DNA of 49,329 nucleotides, from positions 1 to 49,329 of the forward strand of contig DLKD01000032.1 in the NCBI GenBank assembly GCA_002477755.1, read 5' to 3'. The position numbers and the translations under genes are program-made. Source of the DNA: Gordonia sp. UBA7599. Its GTDB lineage: Bacteria; Actinomycetota; Actinomycetes; Mycobacteriales; Mycobacteriaceae. Below are positions 40,465 through 48,249 of the stretch, piece by piece (the first letter of the stretch is position 1; every line of letters starts with the position of its first letter). The notes under the pieces are model-generated. The model was not told where the DNA came from and searched no databases. It worked only from the letters and a program-made list of their open reading frames with translations.

Positions 40465-40752
40465 TCAATCGGCAATTCTGAGTATGTAGTCGCGTTCGAT
40501 GTGTTTCGTCGCGCGACCCCATTCGCTGACAGAGACTCGACGTTGATGGGCTTCGAAAGCGGCGGTAGCGGTGAACCGTTCGTCAACCTGCCAAACGCGA
40601 GGATCGTCGGTCTGCACGACGGAGAACTCAAGGCATCCCGACTCCGCTCGGGTCAACTCGGTGTGGCGCGGTAAGTGCTCCACGACGATGGCGATCTGCT
40701 CGTCGTCAGCGCAAATGAGGCGCCCGGTCAGCGAGACCTCGCCAATGCTCAT
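40465..40752 (-). CDS. ABM-domain (antibiotic biosynthesis monooxygenase) protein
   Basis: A 95-residue dimeric alpha/beta-barrel type protein. The pattern ...TRAESGCLEFSVVQTDDPRVWQVDERFTATAAFEAHQRRVSVSEWGRAT... (about 33-80) agrees with ABM monooxygenases, including the usual E-x-G-C-L-x-F motif. Such proteins oxidise aromatic or heme-like substrates or only bind them; the exact role is not clear. ATG at 40752 overlaps the stop codon of the carboxylesterase gene, so it is co-translated with it. Confidence 0.8.
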   Translation of the reverse strand: MSIGEVSLTGRLICADDEQIAIVVEHLPRHTELTRAESGCLEFSVVQTDDPRVWQVDERFTATAAFEAHQRRVSVSEWGRATKHIERDYILRIAD

Positions 40753-42293
40753 TCGTCGCCAGCGTCCCGCACGGAGTAATACCGCTCCCATGCCAGCCGA
40801 CGGTCCCGGTGCGGGTCGTCGACCACTCGGAAGATCTCGTCGAGGATCATCGTCGGCCTGTGCGCCGCGTCGTAGCGCGGCCACGCCGAGTCGTCGGCGG
40901 GAGATCCATCGTGCGCGAATCGCGTCCACGCGGTCATCATGGCACCGGCGAACTCCGCATCACGAGCGGTCCCGGCGGGCTGACGGCCGGTTGCCGGTGC
41001 CCCCGACCACCCCATCATGTGCGGGATCTCCTGTCCGTGCGTCGGTCCCAGCGCGCCGAATCTGCGGTCGTCCGATGTGTACTCGAACAGGTAGACCCAC
41101 GTCGACGCGACCGACGAATGCGCCCCCGCGGCCACCGTCGACGGATACCAGAACAGGCGGTCGCCGCCCACCCGTGCAGCAACCGGACCATCGGGATATC
41201 CCGGATAGGCGTCGAGCAACTCCTTGCGCGCGGCATCCCCGACAAGCACCCGTTCCACCGTCTCGGGCAGCACCGCGAGTGTTTCACTCCCACTCATCTG
41301 GGCACCGAACATGAACAGCAGGCCCTCATTGTCATTCGTGCCGATCAGCAGCGGCACTTTCGCCTGCTGCCCGTCGACGATCGTCGCCATCGGCGACCCG
41401 AACAACGAGACGTCGTCCACACAGGGCCCGAATGGCATCGCGCCGGCATCCTCCTGGGCCACCCGCTGGGAAAAGGCGACCATCGCGGCCAAGATCTCAT
41501 CCGCCGACGCGGCCTTCAACACGGCCGCCTCGTCCCCGGGTGCTGCTCCGAGGGTCGCAGCGAAGTCCGACGCCCAGTGCGCCAGCTCGGAGGTCCTGTT
41601 GGCCTGGGCAGGTGCCGGGGACTGGGCGATGGCCTTGTGGAACAGTCCGGCGGCGTCCAGCATGCTCATCAGCGCCATCACCGACATCGCCCCCGCCGAT
41701 TCCCCGAAGATCGTGACGTTGTCCGGATCACCGCCGAATGCCGCGATATTGTCGCGCACCCACGACAAGGCGAGGATCTGGTCGTAGAGGCCGACGTTGG
41801 TGTCGAACACCGCCTCATCGCTGCTCAAGCTGCTCAGGTCGAGGAATCCGAATGCGCCGACCCGGTAATTCATGCTCACGAACACGACGTCACCGTGCTC
41901 CACCAGCCGCCGAGCGTCGTAGTTGCGCGACGCGCCGATGGTGAATGCGCCGCCGTAGATCCACACCATTACCGGGAGCGGACCGATTGCTCCGGCCGGG
42001 CGGACGACGTTGATCGTCAGGCAGTCCTCAGACCAGTCCCCTGCGTCGCCGATGCCGCCGAACGGCTGCGGCATCGGCGGCTGGACAGGCGGTGCCCCCC
42101 ACGACGTGGCGAGGAATGTCTCGTCGCGAGGAGCCGCTGCAGCCGGGCGGCGAAAACGAAGCTCCCCCATCGGCGGTTGCGCGTACGGAATGCCGTACCA
42201 GGCGAGCGTCGCACCCTGGTCGACTCCGCGAACAACACCCTCCGTCGTGGTGATATCGAGTTGCCCCGACTCCGAATCGCCGTCACGCGCCAT
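40749..42293 (-). CDS. Type B carboxylesterase
   Basis: A 514-residue serine esterase of the carboxylesterase type B family. Nucleophile Ser199 in FGESAGAMS; the early YGIPYAQPPMGELRF (about 33-47) and MVWIYGGAFTIG (about 109-120) are family motifs; the catalytic His is in THGQEIPHMMG (about 415-425), and a Glu near 310-330 is the acid. No signal peptide, so cytoplasmic. GGGAG about 8 nt upstream of ATG 42293 serves as ribosome site; the longer frame to 42623 is a shadow. It is followed by the ABM gene. Confidence 0.9.
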   Translation of the reverse strand: MARDGDSESGQLDITTTEGVVRGVDQGATLAWYGIPYAQPPMGELRFRRPAAAAPRDETFLATSWGAPPVQPPMPQPFGGIGDAGDWSEDCLTINVVRPAGAIGPLPVMVWIYGGAFTIGASRNYDARRLVEHGDVVFVSMNYRVGAFGFLDLSSLSSDEAVFDTNVGLYDQILALSWVRDNIAAFGGDPDNVTIFGESAGAMSVMALMSMLDAAGLFHKAIAQSPAPAQANRTSELAHWASDFAATLGAAPGDEAAVLKAASADEILAAMVAFSQRVAQEDAGAMPFGPCVDDVSLFGSPMATIVDGQQAKVPLLIGTNDNEGLLFMFGAQMSGSETLAVLPETVERVLVGDAARKELLDAYPGYPDGPVAARVGGDRLFWYPSTVAAGAHSSVASTWVYLFEYTSDDRRFGALGPTHGQEIPHMMGWSGAPATGRQPAGTARDAEFAGAMMTAWTRFAHDGSPADDSAWPRYDAAHRPTMILDEIFRVVDDPHRDRRLAWERYYSVRDAGDE

Positions 42294-42339
42294 GAGTCCA
42301 ACTCCCTTCCGGTAAGTCGGCTCACGGTACCAACGGCCG

Positions 42340-42939
42340 CTATTGCGACGCGACGAGTCGCGCGGTGTAGGTCCCGAGGCGGAACCCTTGGTGTTTGGCA
42401 GCAGCCAGCACTGCTTCGTCGGGCAGTCCGGATCCGGCGGTGTGGGCGACACCGTAAGGTGCCTGGCCGCCGCCGGCGACATTGGGCTGCGTGTAGCCGG
42501 GCGCCACCACGATCGAGCCCCAGTGGAACATCGTCTGATAGAGCGAGAGGATCGTCGCTTCGGCGCCCCCGTGCAGCGTGCCCGTACTGGTGAACGCGGT
42601 CGCGGTGCGGCCCGGCAACTCACCGGCCATCCACAACGGGCCGGTGCTGTCGAGGAACTGCTTCATCTGCGCACTCACATTGCCGAATCGAGTCGGGGTT
42701 CCCAACGCCAGACCGTCGGCCCAGCGCAGGTCGTCGTTGGTCGCCACCGGGACATCGGAGGTGGCCTCGACATGAGCACGCCATTCGGGCCGGGAGTCGA
42801 TGGCCACGTCGGGCGCCGTCTCGGCCACACGCAACAGCCGGACATTCGAACCGGCATCGGCCGCTCCTTCGGCCACAGCTTGGGCGAGTCGGTAGACGTT
42901 GCCGGTCGCGGAGTAGTAGATGACGGCGATATTGCTCAT
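42340..42939 (-). CDS. wrbA: NAD(P)H:quinone oxidoreductase, WrbA type
   Basis: A 199-residue flavodoxin-like protein. FMN phosphate loop at YYSATGNVYRLAQ (about 8-20), the conserved PTRFGNVSAQMKQFLDSTG (about 81-99), and ATAFTSTGTLHGGAEATILSLYQTMFHWGSIVV with the typical WrbA FMN region. It makes two-electron reductions of quinones. The start ATG 42939 lies 120 bases from the sigma factor gene in the opposite direction; a perfect 16-bp palindrome is in that gap. Confidence 0.92.
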   Translation of the reverse strand: MSNIAVIYYSATGNVYRLAQAVAEGAADAGSNVRLLRVAETAPDVAIDSRPEWRAHVEATSDVPVATNDDLRWADGLALGTPTRFGNVSAQMKQFLDSTGPLWMAGELPGRTATAFTSTGTLHGGAEATILSLYQTMFHWGSIVVAPGYTQPNVAGGGQAPYGVAHTAGSGLPDEAVLAAAKHQGFRLGTYTARLVASQ

Positions 42940-43011
42940 GGGGTAGATGTTCCTGCCTCGTAGTGTGGGGGGCGATTGCCCTTTCAAGAACCAGACCCGC
43001 CCACGACGAGA

Positions 43012-43027
43012 AACGTGACGTCACGTT
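43012..43027. promoter_or_regulatory. Perfect 16-bp palindrome
   Basis: AACGTGACGTCACGTT in the gap between divergent wrbA and sigma factor genes; could be a repressor operator. No cognate regulator gene is next to it. Confidence 0.55.
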
Positions 43028-43059
43028 CGGGGGGCGGCTCGGGTCTAGGAGACGTGGAG

Positions 43060-43935
43060 ATGTACGACGACGTCGCGGCGGAGTTTGAAACGCACCGGCC
43101 GAAGATGAAAGCCGTCGCGCGACGGCTACTCGCCTCCGACGCGGACACCGATGACGCGGTCCAAGAGGCGTGGGTGCGGCTTCAGCGCACCGACCGCGCA
43201 TCGATCGACAACCTTGAGGCGTGGTTGATGACGACGGTCGGGCGGATCGGACTCAACCAGCTGCGCTCGCGCGCGACCAGGCGAGAAATGCCGTTGGATC
43301 ACGTTTCCGAGTCGAGCGATCCGCTGGCGCACCCGGATCCAGAGATCGACGTGCTGCTGGCGGAGACCGTCGGTTCGGCCCTGCAGGTCGTCGTCGACAC
43401 GCTGACCCCGGCCGAACGGGTCGCGTTCGTGCTGCACGACGCATTCGGTTTCCCCTACGCCGAGATCGGCCGGGTGCTGAATCGTTCGTCGGAGGCGGCC
43501 CGCCAGCTGGCCAGCCGTGGGCGTGGCCGGATCCGCCACACCGATCCCAGCGACCTTGATTCTGCGATCCCGGCCGCCGAACAGATCGTCGTCGACGCGT
43601 TCCTCTCTGCGGCGAAGGGCGGTGACCTCAACGCCTTGGTAGATGTTCTCGACCCGCAGATCGTCGAACGCATCGCGGTCGCCGGGCAACCGGTCATCGA
43701 GGTGCGCGGCGCCGAGTCAGTCGCGAGCCGGGCCCGAGAATTCTCGTCGAACTACACCGACGCACGCCCCGCAATCATCAACGGCCGGCCGGGCTGGATC
43801 GCGTACCGCGATTCAGCGGTCTACAGCGTCGGCGCGCTCGCCATCACCGACGGCCGAATCGACCGGATGGACGTCATCCTCGACCCAGCACGGCTGAGGC
43901 AGTTCCACATCAGGACACCGGCAACCGGCTCATGA
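43060..43935 (+). CDS. ECF RNA polymerase sigma factor with SnoaL-like C-terminal domain (ECF41/SigJ-like)
   Basis: A 291-residue extracytoplasmic-function sigma factor. Region 2 is YDDVAAEFETHRPKMKAVARRLLASDADTDDAVQEAWVRL (residues 2-41); region 4 is DTLTPAERVAFVLHDAFGFPYAEIGRVLNRSSEAARQLASRGRGRI (about 112-157). The C-terminal 120 residues form a SnoaL-like domain (VDAFLSAAKGGDLNALVDVLDP), as in the ECF41 group, where it regulates the sigma part without a separate anti-sigma factor. ECF41 genes often sit next to an oxidoreductase or carboxymuconolactone decarboxylase; here WrbA is the divergent neighbour. ATG 43060 has AGGAG 8 nt upstream; the GTG at 43054 is too close to it. Confidence 0.88.
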   Translation: MYDDVAAEFETHRPKMKAVARRLLASDADTDDAVQEAWVRLQRTDRASIDNLEAWLMTTVGRIGLNQLRSRATRREMPLDHVSESSDPLAHPDPEIDVLLAETVGSALQVVVDTLTPAERVAFVLHDAFGFPYAEIGRVLNRSSEAARQLASRGRGRIRHTDPSDLDSAIPAAEQIVVDAFLSAAKGGDLNALVDVLDPQIVERIAVAGQPVIEVRGAESVASRAREFSSNYTDARPAIINGRPGWIAYRDSAVYSVGALAITDGRIDRMDVILDPARLRQFHIRTPATGS

Positions 43936-44015
43936 GGAAGTCGATCTGGTCGCGAGGGGTCCCGCACGGCCCTTCAAGCCGACGCCGATAGGCGGTTCGG
44001 GCAGATCAGGTTTCC
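43936..44015 (+). ncRNA. Candidate cloverleaf-like structure upstream of fdh operon
   Basis: The 100-base gap before the formate dehydrogenase gene can fold as a closing stem GATCTG (43943-43948) with CAGATC (44002-44007), enclosing three short hairpins: GCG(A)GG-CCCGC (43952-43965), CGGC-7nt-GCCG (43967-43981) and CGCC-GATA-GGCG (43983-43994). An outer GGAA (43936-43939) pairs with TTCC (44012-44015). It resembles a tRNA cloverleaf but lacks a T-arm and a proper anticodon loop. If the promoter at 44024 is used, this RNA is not part of the fdh transcript. High GC makes short stems easy to find by chance. Confidence 0.25.
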
Positions 44016-44023
44016 GCACCGGA

Positions 44024-44029
44024 TACTCT
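44024..44029 (+). promoter_or_regulatory. -10 box of leaderless promoter (formate dehydrogenase)
   Basis: TACTCT ends 6 nt before the ATG at 44036 and there is no Shine-Dalgarno, only GGA. Confidence 0.5.
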
Positions 44030-44035
44030 GGACAC

Positions 44036-47000
44036 ATGGCGAGGTTCAGCCCCCTCGAGTGGCCGGTCATCCGGCAGCTGCGGTCCGGTGACAAGCTCGG
44101 GCGCGGTCCTGCAGTCGAATCGCCACGCACCAAAGCCCTCGAGTCCCGGTTGGTCTCGGCCGATCGTGTCGCTCAGAGCGTCTGTCCCTTCTGCGCTGTC
44201 GGATGCGGCCAGAAGGTGTATGTCAAGGACGAGCGTGTCATCGCCATCGAGGGTGACGAGGATTCGCCGATTTCACGGGGCCGATTGTGTCCGAAGGGCT
44301 CATCGAGCGAGCAGTTGGTCAACAGTCCCTTGCGGCAGACCAAGGTTCGCTATCGCGCACCGTATGCCACCGACTGGCAGGATCTCGACCGCGACCGCGC
44401 GATCGACATGATCGCGGATCGATTCATCCAAGCGCGCCGCGAGCACTGGCGCGACACCGATGAGCACGGGAGGCCGCTGCGGCACACCCTTGGAATCGCC
44501 TCGCTGGGCGGCGCCACGCTGGATAACGAAGAGAACTATCTGATCAAAAAGCTCTTCACCGCGGCCGGGGCCATCCAGATCGAGAATCAGGCCCGCATTT
44601 GACACTCCGCCACGGTTCCCGGTCTGGGAGCCTCGTTTGGCCGCGGTGGCGCCACCCAGTCCCTGCAGGACATGGCCAATGCCGACTGCATTGTGCTCAT
44701 GGGCGGCAACATGGCGGAGGCGCACCCCGTCGGATTCCAGTGGGTCGCTGAAGCGAAGGCCCGCGGTGCACGCGTGATTCACGTCGATCCGCGTTTCACA
44801 CGGACCTCAGCGGTGGTCGACAAACACATCCCGATGCGGGTGGGTTCGGACATCGTGCTGCTCGGTGGGTTGATCAACTACGTGCTGACCCATGACAAGC
44901 ACTTCCACGATTACGTCGTCGCGTACACCAACGCGGCAGCTCTGATCGACGCCGATTTCGTCGGCCCCGAAGACCTCGACGGACTGTTCTCCGGCTTCGA
45001 CCCGGAGACCGGAACGTATGACACGGCCAGTTGGCAGTACTCGGGCGGCCGGGACGAGACGCTCACCGATCCGCAGTCGGTGTTCCAGCTCCTCAAGCGG
45101 CACTTCGCCCGCTACACGCCGGACATGGTCGAGCAGATGTGCGGCGTCTCGGCGGCCGATTTCGACTACTTGGCGCGGTCGCTGACCGACAATTCCGGCC
45201 CCGAGCGCACCGGTTGTTTCGGGTACGCGACCGGCTGGACCCAGCACACGATGGGTGCTCAGGTGATCCGCACCGCGGGCATCCTGCAACTTCTGCTAGG
45301 CAATGTCGGACGCCCGGGCAGCGGCATCATGGCGCTGCGGGGTCACGCCAGCATCCAGGGGTCGACCGACATCCCGACCCTGTTCAATCTGCTGCCGGGA
45401 TATCTGCCGATGCCGTCAGTGGGTAAACACGACACCTTCGCCGATTACGTGCGGGCGGTCACCCCGGTCACCGGAAAGGGCTACTGGGCATACGCCGACG
45501 CCTACACCGTCAGCCTGCTCAAGGCGTGGTGGGGTGATGCGGCGACCGCGGAGAACGATTGGGCCTACGACTACCTGCCCCGCCTCAACGGCCCGGCGGG
45601 GACCTACCAGACGGTCGTGAACATGCTGGAGGGCCAGGTCGACGGCTACTTCATCATCGGCCAGAACCCGGCCGTCGGTTCGGCGAACGCCCGTCAGCAG
45701 CGCCTGGCGATGGCCAAACTCAAGTGGCTCGTGGTGCGCGACCTCAACATGATCGAGAGCGCGACCTGGTGGAAGGACGGACCGGAGATCGCGTCAGGCG
45801 AACTCAAGACCGAGGAGATCGGCACCGAGGTGTTCTTCCTGCCTGCCGCGACGCACGTGGAGAAGTCGGGCAGCTTCACACAGACCCAACGCATGGTCCA
45901 GTGGCGGCACCAGGCGGTGTCGCCCCCCGGAGACGCACAGAGCGAACTGGACTTCTACCACGATCTGGGCGTACGGATCCGGGCGCGACTGGCTGATTCG
46001 GACGATCCGCGTGATCGGCCGATCTTAGATATGACCTGGGATTATCCAGTGAACGACCACGGTGACATCGACCCCGAAGCGGTGCTCGTCGAGATCAACG
46101 GGCGGTATGCGACGGGGCCCGACGCGGGCGCCCCGCTGGACTCGTACACCCAGCTCAAAGCAGACGGCTCGACCTTGGCCGGGTGCTGGATCTATACCGG
46201 CGTCGCCGCGGGCGGCGTCAATAAGGCGGCCCGCCGGGAACCGCAGGGCGGCCCCAGCGTGACCCAATCGGAGTGGGGATGGGTATGGCCGGCCGATCGC
46301 CGGATCCTCTACAACCGTGCCTCCGCCGATCGGCAGGGCCGTCCGTGGAGTGAGCGCAAGAAGTACGTCTGGTGGGACGAAGCGGCCGGCCGCTGGATCG
46401 GCGACGACATTCCCGACTTCCCGGCGACGACCCCGCCAGGGCGGCAGCCGGAGCCCGGTGCGATAGGCGCCGATGCGATCGGTGGCGACGACCCGTTCAT
46501 CATGCAGTCCGACGGCAAGGGCTGGCTCTTCGCACCGAGCGGGCTGGTCGACGGTCCGCTGCCCACGCACTACGAGGCGCAGGAGTCGCCGGTACGCAAT
46601 GCGCTGTACCAGCAGCAGCAGGCGCCGGCTCGCGTGATGATGCCGCGCGCGGACAATCTGGATGCGCCCAGCGCCGGCGACCCGGGGGTGGAGGTGTACC
46701 CGTACGTCTTCACGACCTACCGGCTCACCGAGCACCACACGGCTGGCGGAATGAGTCGATGGTCGCCCTATCTCGCGGAACTGCAGCCGGAAATGTTCTG
46801 TGAGATCTCACCGGCACTGGCCGCGGAGGTCGGAGTGGTCAACGAGGGCTGGGCGACGATCATCTCGCCCCGCGCGGCGATCGAGGCGCGGGTGCTGGTC
46901 ACCGACCGGCTGCGGCCGCTCGACATCAACGGGCGCGCGGTCCACCAGATCGGTCTGCCGTATCACTGGGGGCAGGGCGGTGACGCCGTCGTCACCGGTG

Positions 47001-47242
47001 ACGCGGCGAACGACCTGATCGGCGTCACGATGGACCCCAACGTGTTCATCCAGGAGTCCAAGGTCGGGTCATGTGCAATGATCGCCGGCCGGCGTCCGCG
47101 GGGTGGCGCCGCACTCGATCTGGTTCGTGAGTACCAGCGACGCGCGGGTGTCACGATGGAGACGGACAATGAGAGAGTGACTGCGACCGACGATGCCGAT
47201 GGACCCCGGGTGCAGGAAGGAGACCGGCAATGGGACAGTTGA
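44036..47242 (+). CDS. fdhA: Formate dehydrogenase catalytic subunit, selenocysteine-containing (UGA recoded)
   Basis: Molybdenum/tungsten-bis-MGD enzyme that oxidises formate to CO2. Reading through the TGA at 44600-44602 gives one 1068-residue chain; without it the frame breaks into 188 residues and a downstream piece starting in the conserved region. The TGA is residue 189, in IENQARI-U-HSATVPGLGASFG, aligned with the Sec and following His of E. coli FdnG. The N-terminal [4Fe-4S] site is Cys50, Cys53, Cys57 and Cys85. Downstream segments (AEAHPVGFQWVAEAK, IHVDPRFTRTSAVVD, YATGWTQHTMGAQVIRT, LRGHASIQGSTDI, RRILYNRASADRQGRPW, TYRLTEHHTAGGMSRW) follow FdnG. There is no Tat signal, unlike FdnG, so the subunit should remain cytoplasmic. 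It overlaps fdhB by 13 bases. A TACTCT box 6 nt before the ATG suggests a leaderless mRNA. Confidence 0.93.
44600..44602 (+). other. In-frame UGA encoding selenocysteine (residue 189)
   Basis: Frame is continuous on both sides (23 codons from the TGA to the next ATG in the same frame), protein similarity runs through it, and a SECIS-like hairpin follows at the proper distance. Confidence 0.92.
44614..44632 (+). promoter_or_regulatory. Bacterial SECIS element
   Basis: A 7-bp stem GGTTCCC/GGGAGCC (one G-T wobble) with the loop GGTCT. Eleven bases separate the TGA and the stem; 18 bases separate the TGA from the GGTCT. By memory the E. coli fdhF SECIS has the same 18-base distance and the same GGUCU loop that SelB recognises. 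This supports insertion by SelB. Confidence 0.9.
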
Positions 47243-48249
47243 CCGGCCCCACCGACCCGAGCGCCGACGCCGCCTGGCCGATACTCGAGGAGCGGCGCGG
47301 CTTCTTCACCGACACGTCGATCTGTATCGGCTGCAAAGCCTGCGAGGTGGCGTGCAAGGAGTGGAATGGCAATCCGCGCGACGGCGACCTGGAGTTCACC
47401 GGGATGTCGTACGACAATTCGGTGGCGCTGGGCGCCAGTACCTGGCGTCACGTCGCCTTCATCGAGCAGGATGCCGAGCGGATCGAGACCGCACGTGAAT
47501 CCGGCGCGCGGCTCGTCGGGCTGGGAATGCCGCAGTTGCGCACGAGGGTCGACGCCGAGCCTGCCGCCGCCGAACCCACCGGGGACTCGACACCTCCGGA
47601 CACGCCCGAGTTTCGCTGGCTGATGTCGTCGGACGTGTGCAAACACTGCACGCACGCCGGCTGCCTCGACGTGTGCCCGACCGGCGCGATGATGCGCACC
47701 GAGTTCGGGACCGTGGTGGTGCAGTCGGACATCTGCAACGGCTGCGGAACCTGCGTGGCGGGCTGCCCGTTCGGCGTGGTCGAGCGGCGCAGCGATGGCA
47801 CCGTCGCGCCGACCACTCGCGACGGCGAGCGCAAAGGTGAGCAGCCCGCTGTGCCGAAGCGGGGCGTCGCGCAGAAGTGCACTCTCTGCTACGACCGCCT
47901 GCGCGCGAACGAGACCCCGGCCTGCGCCAAGACCTGTCCGACGACGTCGATCTCGTTCGGTGATCGGGCGGAGATGGTCGCCAAGGCGCACGACCGGGTG
48001 GCGCAGCTGCACACGGCCGGCATGACCGAAGCGCGGCTGTACGGAGCCAACGAGAACGACGGCGTGGGCGGCACCGGTTCGGTGTTCCTCCTGCTCGATG
48101 AGCCGGAGGTGTACGGACTGCCGCCGGATCCGCGGGTGCCGACAGCAGATCTGCCGACCATGTACAAGCGGGCCGGGCTCGCGGTGGCGGGAATGGCCGC
48201 CGCAGCGGCCGTCTCGTTCCTGGGTTCATCGAGGGACCGGCGCCGATGA
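47230..48249 (+). CDS. fdhB: Formate dehydrogenase iron-sulfur (electron-transfer) subunit
   Basis: A 339-residue ferredoxin-like subunit of the FdnH/HybA type. Four [4Fe-4S] motifs are clear: CIGCKACEVAC (about 32-42), CKHCTHAGCLDVCP (about 137-150), CNGCGTCVAGCP (about 169-180) and CTLCYDRLRANETPACAKTCP (about 217-237). A C-terminal hydrophobic stretch (AGLAVAGMAAAAAVSFLGSS) may anchor it, ending in a basic tail. No Tat signal. It links FdhA to the membrane subunit. It overlaps fdhA by 13 bases and fdhC by ATGA, so the operon is tightly coupled. Confidence 0.93.
   Translation: MGQLTGPTDPSADAAWPILEERRGFFTDTSICIGCKACEVACKEWNGNPRDGDLEFTGMSYDNSVALGASTWRHVAFIEQDAERIETARESGARLVGLGMPQLRTRVDAEPAAAEPTGDSTPPDTPEFRWLMSSDVCKHCTHAGCLDVCPTGAMMRTEFGTVVVQSDICNGCGTCVAGCPFGVVERRSDGTVAPTTRDGERKGEQPAVPKRGVAQKCTLCYDRLRANETPACAKTCPTTSISFGDRAEMVAKAHDRVAQLHTAGMTEARLYGANENDGVGGTGSVFLLLDEPEVYGLPPDPRVPTADLPTMYKRAGLAVAGMAAAAAVSFLGSSRDRRR

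Noticed and set aside
43936-44020. tRNA-Sec gene upstream of fdhA
   Set aside because: The fold has no T-arm GGTTCGA sequence, and the candidate anticodon loop does not place TCA at positions 34-36. It is kept only as a weak structured-RNA candidate.
44672-47242. Separate 'formate dehydrogenase' gene starting at 44672
   Set aside because: It begins inside a conserved region and is in frame with the upstream 188-codon piece across a TGA that is decoded as selenocysteine.
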